From assembly GCA_035501615.1 (NCBI GenBank), contig DATJVY010000012.1, positions 94,546 to 158,545 on the forward strand: 64,000 nucleotides of DNA, in the 5' to 3' direction. Below are positions 35,277-43,641 of the stretch, one piece after another. The notes beneath the pieces are model-generated. The model saw nothing but the letters and a program-made list of their open reading frames with translations, was not told where the DNA came from and did no database searches. How positions within the stretch are numbered: position 1 is the stretch's first letter; each line of letters opens with the position of its first letter. Source of the stretch: RPRB01 sp035501615. Lineage in GTDB: Bacteria; Myxococcota; Myxococcia; Myxococcales; Myxococcaceae. The translations under genes and the position numbers were made by a program.

Positions 35277-36801
35277 CGTCGCCTGGGTCCGGCTGGGCCG
35301 GCAGGGGGGCCGGCCGCCGGGCCCGGCGGAGCGACTTCAGGACGTCGAGGACCCTCACCCCGAGGAGGTGGAGCACCCCGACGTACGCCATTCCGAACAC
35401 GGCCGTCGCCGTCCCGACCGGGACCAGGCGCCAGAAGAACCGGTGGGGAAGCCAGCTCCAGTGCCCGGCGATGACGCGGTCCCAGACGAGCATCGCCGCG
35501 GCGGCGCCGAGGGAGGCCGCTCCGGCGCGGAGCCCCGCTCGCACCGGCACCAGCTCGAGCAGGGCGCGCAGGCGGCGAACGCCGAGGGCGCGGGGAAGGC
35601 GAGCGACGAGCAGCACCTTGCCGACGGCCTCGGCGACGAGCCAGGAGAGCACGCCTCCCAGCAACCCCAGGAGCTGCACCCCGGCGAGGACCAGCGGAAC
35701 CGTCACCACGGCCTTCAGCACGTAGGAGCGGAAGATGGCCGCGGTGTCGCCCCGCGCGCGGAGCAGTCCGTCCAGCGGGAAGCAGCCGAAGAGCACCGCC
35801 AGCGTGCTCACCCGGAAGAGCGGCACGGCGGGGAGGAACTTCGCCCCGAACACCGCCTCGATGAACTCGGGCGCGGCAGCGAGGAGGAACGCGCAGGTGG
35901 GAACGAAGACGTAGGCGAGCCGTGAGGCGGCTTCGCGGAACGCCCGGACCACCTCGGCCAGCCGGCCGGCTCGCTCGAGCTCGCCCACGTGGACCATCAG
36001 CACCTCGCTGGTGGGGGTGTAGAGGAGGTCGACGATGGGGAGCTGGAAGCACCCCACGGTGTAGATGGCGAAGAGCGCGGAGTCGAACCGGGCGCTCACC
36101 ACCCACTGGTGGAACGCGTGCTGGGGAACCGAGACCGCCAGCGCGGCGCCGAAGGGAAGGGCGTGGGCGAGCTGGGCGCGGAGCGCTGCGCGATCCCACC
36201 ACGCGCCGAGCGTCCCGCGGATGGCGATGAGCCAGGTGGCTCCGAACCGGAGCACCATCAGCAGGGCCACGCTCCACATCGTCGCCCGGAGCCCCAGGCC
36301 GAGGAGGACCGGGGCGGTCATCGCGCCCGCGCGGAGGCTGTCCCAGACCAGGTAGTTGACCGCGGAGGCTCCGGTGCGGCCCTGGCTGGTGAGGATGGGC
36401 TCGAGCGCGCACGCCGCCAGGTAGAACCCGGTGTAGGTCGCGAGCGCGCCGCGGTAGGCGACGAGGTCCGGCGCCTTGAAGAGGCGCCCCACCCAAGGCG
36501 TCGCGGCGAGCACCAGCAGCGCCGCGGCCCCGCCCGCGACGAGGAGCAGCACGAGGGTGTGGACGACGAAGGGACGCGCCCGGTCGGTCCGGGGCATGAA
36601 GTAGTAGAGGCTCTGCGGGAGCCCGAAGGTGCAGATGGCGGTGAGGGTCGTCGCCACCAGGAAGAGCTGCTTGTAGGTGCCGTACTCGGCGATGGGCATC
36701 GCCCGGGCCAGCACCAGCGGGACCACGGTGGTGACGATGGCGCTCGCGAAGCGCGCCAGGACCAGCGGGCCGGCGCGCCGCAGGAAGGAGGGAGAGCTCA
36801 T
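35254..36801 (-). CDS. Wzx-like polysaccharide flippase
   Basis: An oligosaccharide-lipid flippase of the MATE/polysaccharide-biosynthesis family, 515 residues with about 12-14 membrane helices. The N-terminus has the typical ARFASAIVTTVVPLVLARAM then AEYGTYKQLFLV. The last helices and a charged tail (about 480-515) close the protein. It moves undecaprenyl-linked repeat units to the periplasmic face. ATG 36801 starts the family N-terminus. Convergent with the glycosyltransferase, it probably works with the priming enzyme at 21.9 kb or another locus outside the window. Confidence 0.88.
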   Translation of the reverse strand: MSSPSFLRRAGPLVLARFASAIVTTVVPLVLARAMPIAEYGTYKQLFLVATTLTAICTFGLPQSLYYFMPRTDRARPFVVHTLVLLLVAGGAAALLVLAATPWVGRLFKAPDLVAYRGALATYTGFYLAACALEPILTSQGRTGASAVNYLVWDSLRAGAMTAPVLLGLGLRATMWSVALLMVLRFGATWLIAIRGTLGAWWDRAALRAQLAHALPFGAALAVSVPQHAFHQWVVSARFDSALFAIYTVGCFQLPIVDLLYTPTSEVLMVHVGELERAGRLAEVVRAFREAASRLAYVFVPTCAFLLAAAPEFIEAVFGAKFLPAVPLFRVSTLAVLFGCFPLDGLLRARGDTAAIFRSYVLKAVVTVPLVLAGVQLLGLLGGVLSWLVAEAVGKVLLVARLPRALGVRRLRALLELVPVRAGLRAGAASLGAAAAMLVWDRVIAGHWSWLPHRFFWRLVPVGTATAVFGMAYVGVLHLLGVRVLDVLKSLRRARRPAPLPAQPDPGDVTEAPVV

Positions 36802-37097
36802 CGTGCGCCGCCCAAGGTGGGCGCCGTGCGCGCCGCGGCCAACGGCGACGGACCAGTTCGCTGCGCGCTCGCGGACAGTGCGCCGCGGCGGAGCGCGTCG
36901 ATCCCGGATTGGCCCGCGGATCCATGCCGCGCGCTCTTCCGCAAGCCGAGGGGCCGAGCTCGCTCGCTCTCCGGACAATGGCTCGCCTGCCTGGCAAGTC
37001 GACGCCCTGGCATCGATGTGCGAGCAACGTTCACCACGAAACGATTCTGCCGTGCGTCGTACGGTCGCCTCCCATCCGCAAACCCAAGGAGGCGGCG
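36802..37097. other. 296-bp divergent intergenic region
   Basis: This stretch separates the divergent flippase and beta-helix genes. An AAGGAGG ribosome-binding site at 37086-37092 serves the TTG start at 37098. No other convincing promoter, operator or small gene was seen; in-frame upstream sequence of the beta-helix frame is not signal-like. Confidence 0.5.
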
Positions 37098-38507
37098 TTG
37101 CAGAAGCTCGGTTGGATTCTCGGACTGGCTCTCGGAGTGGCGGGGGGACCTGCGCTCGCGGCCGGCGCCGACGGAAGCTGGACCCAGTGTCCGCTGCCCG
37201 CTCGGCTGACGGCCGACCCGGCGGGCAGGACCTTCTACGTCGCCCCCTGGGGGACCAACCCAGGTAGTTGCCCGACCTCGGCCGGCTACACCTTCCAGAC
37301 CATCGACGCTGCGGTCCGCTGCGCGAAGGGAAAGGACACGTTCTACGTCCGCGCCGGGACCTACGGCCCGTTCAGCATCTCGAACTTCTGGCCCAGCGAC
37401 CGTGTCCTCGTCACCAACTACCCCGGCGAGAACCCGACCATCGACGGCTGGAACAGCGTCGGCGACTACCAGGCCATCGTCTGGCTCTGGAACGTGTCCA
37501 ACCTCGCCTTCCAGGGGCTGACCATCCAGAACACCGGGGTGACCGACGCCGAGCACGGCGGATACGGCGTGAAGATCGACTACGCGACGTACGTGAAGCT
37601 GTACTTCAACACCATCCGCAACACCGCTCGCCACGGCATCGTCATGGACGGCCACCAGCACGAGGTGGTGGGCAACGAGATCTCCCAGACCGTGCTGCGC
37701 AACCAGTGGAAGTCGTCGACCTGGTGGGACGGAGGGTTCGCCAGCGCCACCTACCGGCAGCAGTGGGGCCTGAAGTTCATCGCCAACTCCGTCCACGACA
37801 GCTGGGGTGAGTGCGTCGACATCCTCCAGCTCTCGGGGGCCACCGTGCAGGGCAACAAGATCTACAACTGCTACAGCGTGAACCTGTACGTCTCGAACTC
37901 GCAGAGCGTGACGGTGGATCGCAACTACGTCTTCGCCAGCACCGATTCGTACAACAAGCCTGGGGTCTCGACCCGAGCGCTCGGCATCGCCATCGCCAAC
38001 GAGGGATCGACCGGCGGCTGGAGCGCGGCGAACGTCATGGTCACCAGCAACATCGTCGAGCGCCTGAGCCAGGCCGTTCGCTACTGGCGCAGCCACAGCG
38101 GCGGGAGCATCTGGGACGGCTACGCGAACCTCTACGTCGGGTTCAACACCTTCGCCCACCTGCAGACCTGGCCCATCCGCTTCGACGCTCCGGATGGGAA
38201 TCCCGCCGGCTGGAACCGCCTCCGGCAGAACATCGTCCTCAACGACGGCGGCTGGGCCTGGTACTCGAACGACAACACCAACAACTGGGAGGTCGCCAAG
38301 AACTGGCAGTACAGCTCGGGCACGACGGCGACCAGCCCAGGTCTCGATTACAACCCGGGAGGCTGGGCGGGCGCGTACACGCTCCTGGACTCCTCGGCCC
38401 TGCGGTGGATCGTTCCCCCCAACTCGGAGTGGGACGAGCCCGCGGTCGACTACAACTGCGTCTCGCGCAATCCCAGCGACTGGGGGGCGGCCGGCGCGGC
38501 GCTCTGA
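37098..38507 (+). CDS. Secreted right-handed beta-helix protein (TTG start)
   Basis: A 469-residue exported protein with a parallel beta-helix of the pectate-lyase/AlgG type. The start is TTG 37098: it has a perfect AAGGAGG 5 bp upstream and gives a clean signal peptide (QKLGWILGLALGVAGGPALA). The helix runs from about 40 to 410, with repeated turns such as LAFQGLTIQNT, YFNTIRNTARHGIV, VQGNKIYNCYSVN and VMVTSNIVERLSQAV. Possible catalytic acid residues cannot be assigned. It may cut or epimerise a surface polysaccharide made with the neighbouring flippase and glycosyltransferase. Aromatic and Asn-rich composition differs from neighbours as expected for a secreted protein. Confidence 0.82.
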   Translation: MQKLGWILGLALGVAGGPALAAGADGSWTQCPLPARLTADPAGRTFYVAPWGTNPGSCPTSAGYTFQTIDAAVRCAKGKDTFYVRAGTYGPFSISNFWPSDRVLVTNYPGENPTIDGWNSVGDYQAIVWLWNVSNLAFQGLTIQNTGVTDAEHGGYGVKIDYATYVKLYFNTIRNTARHGIVMDGHQHEVVGNEISQTVLRNQWKSSTWWDGGFASATYRQQWGLKFIANSVHDSWGECVDILQLSGATVQGNKIYNCYSVNLYVSNSQSVTVDRNYVFASTDSYNKPGVSTRALGIAIANEGSTGGWSAANVMVTSNIVERLSQAVRYWRSHSGGSIWDGYANLYVGFNTFAHLQTWPIRFDAPDGNPAGWNRLRQNIVLNDGGWAWYSNDNTNNWEVAKNWQYSSGTTATSPGLDYNPGGWAGAYTLLDSSALRWIVPPNSEWDEPAVDYNCVSRNPSDWGAAGAAL

Positions 38508-38512
38508 GTCAG

Positions 38513-38553
38513 CCCCCCCCCCCGCGTCAGGGGGACGCCGACGAGCCGGCGTC
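38513..38553. terminator. Poly-C tract and hairpin between convergent genes
   Basis: Eleven C residues (38513-38523) are followed by a hairpin with a 7-bp stem (38534-38540 with 38547-38553, loop ACGAGC). It lies in the 61-bp gap between the convergent beta-helix and thiE-like genes and could act in both directions, though no T-run follows. The C-run is also a likely site of sequencing or replication slippage. Confidence 0.35.
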
Positions 38554-38568
38554 CGCCGGCCCACCGTC

Positions 38569-39177
38569 TCAGCGGAGCACGGCGAGGAAGGCCCGGGCCG
38601 CCGCCGCCGGGTCCGGAGCACGGAGGACCGCGCTCTGCACCGCAACGCCCCAGAGCAGGGGAAGCTCCTTCACCGCCTCTGGGGTCATCCCCCCGAGCGC
38701 GTAGCAGGGCGTGGTCGCCGCGGCCCGGGCCAGCCGGTCGAACCCCGCGGTGCCCAGCGGCGGGCGCGTGTCGTCGGGCTTGGAGCCCGGGGGATGCACC
38801 GGGGAGACGAGCAGCGCGTCGGCACCGCGGGCCTCCTCCAGCTCCGCCCCCGAGTGCACCGCGGCGCTGATCCACCGTCCCGGGGGAAGCCGGGAGCGCA
38901 CCTCACGAGGGCGCGGCGCGTCCACCGGAAGGTGGAGGTGTGCCTCGACGAGGAGGGCCACGTCGAGGCGGCCGTTGATCGCCAGCTGTGCGCCGCCCGA
39001 ACGGGTGAGGCCGGCGAGCCAGCGCGCGCGGGCGAGAGACGTGCGGACCGGCACGCCCGGGTCGCGGTGCTGGATGCAGACCCGGGGGCCCAGCGCCGCC
39101 ACCGCCTCGAGGGCGGCCCGGTGTCCGGCCTCGGGAAGCGTCCAGTCGGTGAGGACGATGAGCCGGGGGAGCGTCAG
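38569..39177 (-). CDS. thiE: ThiE/TenI-family thiamine phosphate synthase-like protein (apparent CTG start)
   Basis: A TIM-barrel protein of 202 residues in the TMP-synthase/TenI family. LIVLTDWTLP opens strand 1, IQHRDPG matches the QLRxK strand, ISAAVHSGAEL and LLVSPVHPPGSKP match the diphosphate-binding loops, and YALGGMTPEA the glycine-rich end. The usual Lys after the Arg of strand 2 is replaced, so it may be TenI (thiazole tautomerase) or a divergent ThiE. No ATG, GTG or TTG precedes strand 1 in frame nearby. CTG 39177 overlaps the thiG stop as CTGA and is taken as start by inference, as for ccmB. Confidence 0.75.
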   Translation of the reverse strand: MTLPRLIVLTDWTLPEAGHRAALEAVAALGPRVCIQHRDPGVPVRTSLARARWLAGLTRSGGAQLAINGRLDVALLVEAHLHLPVDAPRPREVRSRLPPGRWISAAVHSGAELEEARGADALLVSPVHPPGSKPDDTRPPLGTAGFDRLARAAATTPCYALGGMTPEAVKELPLLWGVAVQSAVLRAPDPAAAARAFLAVLR

Positions 39178-39947
39178 TCGACCAGGCCCTCGAGGGGGCT
39201 CGAGGCCGAGCCGTAGGCCTTGCGGGGGATGCGTCCGGCGAGGAACGCCGCGCGGCCGGCCTCGATCGCGAGCTTCATCGCGTGTGCCATCCGCACCGGG
39301 TCCTTCGCCCCGGCCACGGCGGTGTTGAGCAGCACGCCGTCGCAGCCGAGCTCCATGGCGATCGCCACATCGGACGCGGTGCCAACGCCGGCGTCGACGA
39401 TGACCGGAACCTTCACCACCTCGCGGATGAGGCGGATGTTGTGAGGGTTCCGGATGCCCAGTCCCGAGCCGATGGGCGCGGCCAGCGGCATCACCGCGGC
39501 ACAGCCGGCATCCTCCAGCTTCCGGGCGGTGATCGGATCGTCCGAGGTGTAGGGCAGCACGGTGAAGCCTTCCTTCACCAGCGTCCGGGCTGCCGCCACC
39601 GTCTGCTCCACGTCGGGGAAGAGGGTCCGCTCGTCCCCGAGCACCTCGAGCTTCACCCACCTGCTCATCCCCAGCTCGGCCGCGAGCCGGCAGGTCCGCA
39701 CCGCGTCCTCCGCCGTGTAGCAGAGCGCGGTGTTGGGCAGCAGCGTCATCCGGGTCGTGTCGATCCAGTGGAGGAGCGAGGCCTCGCCCTTCGCGCTCAG
39801 ATCCAGCCGCCGGACCGCGACGGTGACGATCTCCGCCCCCGACGCCTCGTGGCAGCGCTTCATCACTTCGTGGCTGGGGTACTTGCCGGTTCCGATGAGC
39901 AGGCGGGAGCCGAAGCGCCTGCCCGCGATGACCAGTGCGTCGTCCAT
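39174..39947 (-). CDS. thiG: ThiG, thiazole synthase
   Basis: The TIM-barrel enzyme that condenses deoxyxylulose phosphate, ThiS thiocarboxylate and dehydroglycine into the thiazole of thiamine. The product has 257 residues with FGSRLLIGTGKYPSHEVM at 12-29, VTVAVRRLD, the Schiff-base lysine in WVKLEVLGD, LPYTSDDP and the phosphate loop VIVDAGVGTASD. It is complete. The gene follows thiS by 11 bp and overlaps the thiE-like gene in CTGA. No thiO or thiH, which would supply dehydroglycine, lies in the window. Confidence 0.95.
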   Translation of the reverse strand: MDDALVIAGRRFGSRLLIGTGKYPSHEVMKRCHEASGAEIVTVAVRRLDLSAKGEASLLHWIDTTRMTLLPNTALCYTAEDAVRTCRLAAELGMSRWVKLEVLGDERTLFPDVEQTVAAARTLVKEGFTVLPYTSDDPITARKLEDAGCAAVMPLAAPIGSGLGIRNPHNIRLIREVVKVPVIVDAGVGTASDVAIAMELGCDGVLLNTAVAGAKDPVRMAHAMKLAIEAGRAAFLAGRIPRKAYGSASSPLEGLVD

Positions 39948-39958
39948 GCAGAGGACTT

Positions 39959-40159
39959 CTACGCCCCTCCGCCCACGAACGTCACCACCTCCAGCGTGTC
40001 CCCGTCGCGGAGCGTCGTCTCCGGATGCTGGGCCTGCCGGAGCACGTCTCCGTTCAGCTCCACCGCCACCCGCCCGCGGATGCCGAGCTGGCCGACCAGC
40101 GCGGCGACCGTGAGCCCGTCGGGGACCTCCTGCCGCTCTCCGTTGATGGTGAGCGTCAC
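39959..40159 (-). CDS. thiS: ThiS, sulfur carrier for thiazole synthesis
   Basis: A 66-residue ubiquitin-like sulfur carrier. TLTINGERQEVPDGLTV opens the fold and VAVELNGDVL and LRDGDTLEVVTFVGGG close it. The C-terminus reads VGGGA: the glycine pair that must end the mature protein to be adenylated is followed by one extra alanine. The tail must be trimmed, or tolerated, for function. GTG 40159 overlaps the stop of the diiron-protein gene as GTGA. Confidence 0.85.
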   Translation of the reverse strand: MTLTINGERQEVPDGLTVAALVGQLGIRGRVAVELNGDVLRQAQHPETTLRDGDTLEVVTFVGGGA

Positions 40160-40986
40160 TCGGCGGCCTCGGAGGACGCCTGCCGGAGCAGCGGATCGGA
40201 CAGGTAGGTGTCGGTCAGTCGCCTCGGGCGCCGGAGGCGATTGAGCCGATGGCGGGCCCAGGCGCGGGCGACGAGCCAGGCCCGCCGCCCCCACCCGAGG
40301 TCCCGGAGCGCGCCCCGGAGGACCCCGAGCCGCTGGAGCCGCAGCTCGGTCAGCCGGACCGTGTGGGCGAGGAAGGGCTCGGTGTGGCGGAGCACCTCGT
40401 GGTCGGTCCCCAGCCGCCGCTGGATGAACCGGGCGAGGCGGGGGAGGGCGAGCAGGCCGAGGAGGTTCGCCCCGAGGAGGTCGGCCGCCAGGCGCGGCCG
40501 CTCGGCGAGGAGGCGCAGGGTCTCCGCCTCGCCGAATGCCACGTGGCGCTCCTCCTGCCGGGCGGCGCCCTCCAGGAGCCGGACGATCTCCGGCGCGTCC
40601 ACGGTGTCGATGAGCGCCTGGAACACGGAGAGGACCAGGCCCTCGCCCACCGCCATCTCGGTCGCGACGTGCTCGGCGTAGTCCGACCCCATCGCTCCGG
40701 TGGAGAGGAAGCGGACCACCGGATGCGGCGGGCCCGGCGTGGTCCCCAGCAGCGCGTGGATGCGCAGGAAGACCCGCACGTGCGCCAGCTCCTCGCTCGC
40801 CTGACGGGCGAAGAAGGTGGCCGCCTCCAGCGAGGGCGCGGCGTAGAGCCAGTGACCGACCTGGATGCCGGTCACCTCGCCGTAGAGGAACTGGTCGACG
40901 ATCCACCCCAGCAGCGTCCGGTCGCGGGGCAACCGGAAGCGCGCCTCGCCGAAGTCGAAGCGCATCTCCTCGCGGCTCACCCGCAT
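40156..40986 (-). CDS. Ferritin-like diiron protein coupled to thiS
   Basis: A 276-residue helical protein with the ligand pattern of ferritin-like diiron proteins: Glu in FLYGEVTG, ExxH in ASEELAHVRV, Glu in VGEGLVLSV and ExxH in RQEERHVAFGE. Members of this fold oxidise substrates, repair radicals or store iron. The C-terminal 100 residues are Arg-rich helices without clear ligands. I do not recognise a named family. The stop overlaps the thiS start (GTGA), so the two are translationally coupled and a role in thiazole synthesis is plausible. ATG 40986 is the first start that keeps the conserved part. Confidence 0.75.
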   Translation of the reverse strand: MRVSREEMRFDFGEARFRLPRDRTLLGWIVDQFLYGEVTGIQVGHWLYAAPSLEAATFFARQASEELAHVRVFLRIHALLGTTPGPPHPVVRFLSTGAMGSDYAEHVATEMAVGEGLVLSVFQALIDTVDAPEIVRLLEGAARQEERHVAFGEAETLRLLAERPRLAADLLGANLLGLLALPRLARFIQRRLGTDHEVLRHTEPFLAHTVRLTELRLQRLGVLRGALRDLGWGRRAWLVARAWARHRLNRLRRPRRLTDTYLSDPLLRQASSEAAE

Positions 40987-41067
40987 CGGTGCCTTCCCTG
41001 CGTCCACGAGGCGAGAGTCTAACGCGGGGTGCCTCGACCTTCTCCCCCGCGATAACGTCCACGTGGC

Positions 41068-42189
41068 TTGACCCCACACAGCCTCCAGGATCGGACGGTC
41101 GAGGAGGAGGCCCGGGCCCTGCATCGGCAGGCGTACGTCGCCGACGCGCACGCCGACGCGCTGCTCTGGAACCGCGACCTGCGCGTCCGGCACCGCCGGG
41201 GCCACGTGGACTTCGTGCGCCTCGCCGAGGCGGGCGTCCGGCTTCAGGTCTTCACCGTGGTGTCGCGGGGCTTTCCCTTCGTCGGGGGCTTCCGGGCCTT
41301 CGCCCTCGCGCACCGCTGGCCGCTCGCCGCCGCCCGCACGCCGTGGTCCCGGGCGCTCCACCAGATCGACCGCCTCGGCGAGGCCTGCGCCTCCGGCGCC
41401 GCGGTCCTGGCGACGACGCCAGGCGCCCTCGCCGCGGCCGAGCAGCAGGGGAAGCTGGCCTGCGTCCTGGGCATCGAGGGTGGCCACGCCCTCGAGGGCC
41501 GGGTCGAGCGCGTCGCGGAGCTCGCCCGGCGCGGCGTCGCCTTCCTGGGCCTGACCCACCTGGTTCCGAACGAGCTCGGGGGCTCGTCGTTCCCGTTCCG
41601 CGGGCGGCGCGGGCTCACCGCGCTCGGACGCGAGGTGCTCGACGCGATGGCCGGCCGGGGCATGGCGGTCGACGTGGCGCATGCCTCCCGCCGGCTGCTC
41701 TCCGCGCTGCTCGATCAGTCCGAGACCCGGGTCTTCTGCTCGCACACCGGAGTCGCCGCGCTCGGGCCGCGGTGGAGGAACCTCGACGATGCCGCCCTCC
41801 GCCGCATCGCCGATCGGGGTGGCGTCATCGGCATCATCTTCGGGACGCCCTACCTCGGCAGCCGTCGCCTGGAGGCGGTGGCGGACCACCTCGAGCACGC
41901 CCTCGACGTCGCCGGCGAGGAGGCGGTCTGCCTGGGGAGCGATTTCGACGGACTGGTTCCGCTCCCCGCGGGGATGCGGGACGTCACCGACCTCTGGAAG
42001 CTGACCGCGATTCTCCTCGGCCGCGGGCACCCGAGGAGCCGCATCGAGCGCATCCTCGGGCTCAACCTCCGCCGCTTCCTGGCCGGAGTGCTGGGGGACC
42101 TCGCGCGGCGCTCAGGTGGCCGAGACGACCTCGCGGGCAGCGCGGAGCCCCGAGTGGATGGCGCCCTGGATCCACCCCGGCCACGGTGA
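41068..42189 (+). CDS. Membrane dipeptidase (peptidase M19) family protein
   Basis: A metal-dependent dipeptidase/amidohydrolase of the renal dipeptidase family, 373 residues. Zinc-site motifs are present in order: VADAHADALLW (26-36), the bridging glutamate in LGIEGGHAL, VDVAHAS, FCSHTGV and the aspartate in LGSDFDGLVPL. There is no signal peptide, so it is probably cytoplasmic. The start is TTG 41068 and weakly supported. Its end overlaps the convergent amine oxidase gene by 78 bp; the last 25 residues are low in conservation, so the true end may matter little. Confidence 0.88.
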   Translation: MTPHSLQDRTVEEEARALHRQAYVADAHADALLWNRDLRVRHRRGHVDFVRLAEAGVRLQVFTVVSRGFPFVGGFRAFALAHRWPLAAARTPWSRALHQIDRLGEACASGAAVLATTPGALAAAEQQGKLACVLGIEGGHALEGRVERVAELARRGVAFLGLTHLVPNELGGSSFPFRGRRGLTALGREVLDAMAGRGMAVDVAHASRRLLSALLDQSETRVFCSHTGVAALGPRWRNLDDAALRRIADRGGVIGIIFGTPYLGSRRLEAVADHLEHALDVAGEEAVCLGSDFDGLVPLPAGMRDVTDLWKLTAILLGRGHPRSRIERILGLNLRRFLAGVLGDLARRSGGRDDLAGSAEPRVDGALDPPRPR

Positions 42190-43530
42190 GGTGTGCTCGC
42201 CGGCGAAGTGGATCCGCCCCTCTGCCGCGGCGACGACCGGAAGCAGCCGCAGCGTTCCGGGCGGGTACACGACGTAGGCCCCACCCTGGAACGGCTGCTC
42301 GTGCCAGGAGAAGCTCGCGCCCCCCTCCACGTGCTGGCGGGCTCCGGGGAAGAGCTGCTCGGCCTGCGCGAGGAAGAAGCGGATGCGCTCGTCGGGCTGC
42401 ATCGCCGCCACCTTCCGGGCCAGGTCCTCGTAGCAGTAGGCGAGGAGCAGCCCGCGACGGCCCGGCTGGTCGTGGCTCGGGCACCAGACCTCCATCGGCA
42501 CGTCCAGGTTGGCGAAGCCGCCGAGCCCGACGTCCTCCCAGTAGCGGCGCCGCATCTGGAGGTAGACGCGGGTGACCGAGCCGTACGCCTGGTGGGCGAT
42601 GGCCTCGGCCTTCTCGGCCGGCAGCGCCGGAACGAACTCCACCGCCCGGAGCGCGGGAAGAGGGGCGGTGACGACGGCGCGGTCGGCGCGAAAGCTCTGG
42701 CCGGTCCGGAGCCCGTCGGCGACGACCTCGACCCCGTCCGCGTCCTGGCGGATACGAACGACCGCCGTGCCGTAGCGGATGCGCTCCCCGAGCACCGCCG
42801 CGAGCGCAGCGGGGAGCCGGTCGTTCCCGCCCACGATGTGCTCCAGCGACGGCGCCTCGTGTGACCATGCGTCGCGGAGGAAATCGGCGGCCGAGTCGTC
42901 CGCGTAGCCAGTCGTGAGCAGCGACACCGCGGCGTCCGAGGCACCGTCGTCCCGGAGGACCTGCCCGATGCTCCGGTCGACGAGCGATGCCGGAGCGCCC
43001 ACCGGCCAGCGCTCAGGGGGAACCGCACCGATCTCCCCGGTGTACCGGCCGGTGTACCGCCGGTAGAGCCCGTCGAGGTCGAGCCGGCGTTCAGCACCCG
43101 AGAACGCCAGGTGGGTCCTCGAGAGCTGGAGCTTCTCGCCCGGTCTCAGCACGAACCGGTCGTCCCCGTAGCGGTAGACCTCCGGCTTCCGCGGCCGGTA
43201 CGGCTTCAGGGTGAGCCCGAACCGCCGGACGTAGCGGTGGGTCAGCGCATGGGTGAGGGGGATGCGACCGGCGCCCGCCTCGGCGAAGAGACCGTCCGAG
43301 AACGGCTCCCGGAGCGTCCGGACCCGGCCCCCGGGGCGCATCGTGGCCTCGAGCACCGTGACCTCGTGACCTTCCCGGAGAAGCGCGTCGGCGGCCGCGA
43401 GCCCGGCCATGCCGGCACCGACGACGACGACCCGGAGCCTCCTGACCGCGATGGGCGCCGCAGGGCTCCGGCCTCCGGCGAGGAGCACTGCTCCGCCGAG
43501 GAGGACCTGTCGCCGGGTCAGGGGAGCCAC
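42112..43530 (-). CDS. Flavin monoamine oxidase family protein, Tat-exported
   Basis: A 472-residue FAD-dependent amine oxidase-like enzyme. LTRRQVLLGG near the N-terminus is a twin-arginine signal, which suits a cofactor-loaded enzyme sent to the periplasm. The FAD-binding fold has VVVVGAGMAGLAAADAL (34-50) and VTVLEATMRPGGRVRTL; the C-terminal FAD motif reads RIHFAGEHTSPWPGWIQGAI. Substrates may be amines, amino acids or carotenoid-like compounds; none can be named. It is in line with an alpha/beta hydrolase 111 bp upstream on the map side of its start. Confidence 0.9.
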   Translation of the reverse strand: MAPLTRRQVLLGGAVLLAGGRSPAAPIAVRRLRVVVVGAGMAGLAAADALLREGHEVTVLEATMRPGGRVRTLREPFSDGLFAEAGAGRIPLTHALTHRYVRRFGLTLKPYRPRKPEVYRYGDDRFVLRPGEKLQLSRTHLAFSGAERRLDLDGLYRRYTGRYTGEIGAVPPERWPVGAPASLVDRSIGQVLRDDGASDAAVSLLTTGYADDSAADFLRDAWSHEAPSLEHIVGGNDRLPAALAAVLGERIRYGTAVVRIRQDADGVEVVADGLRTGQSFRADRAVVTAPLPALRAVEFVPALPAEKAEAIAHQAYGSVTRVYLQMRRRYWEDVGLGGFANLDVPMEVWCPSHDQPGRRGLLLAYCYEDLARKVAAMQPDERIRFFLAQAEQLFPGARQHVEGGASFSWHEQPFQGGAYVVYPPGTLRLLPVVAAAEGRIHFAGEHTSPWPGWIQGAIHSGLRAAREVVSAT

Positions 43531-43641
43531 GGACCCGCGACGAGAGCATGCGCCGGACCCGGCGGGAACGCATTTGTCAGCAGAGCGAGCAGCGTCACCC
43601 AGCCCGGCCGGGAGCCGCCCCGGATGCGCGGAGCCGGCATC

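Noticed and set aside
38513..38523. Poly-C tract as a phase-variable switch
   Set aside because: It lies after the stop codons of both convergent genes, so length change would not alter either protein.
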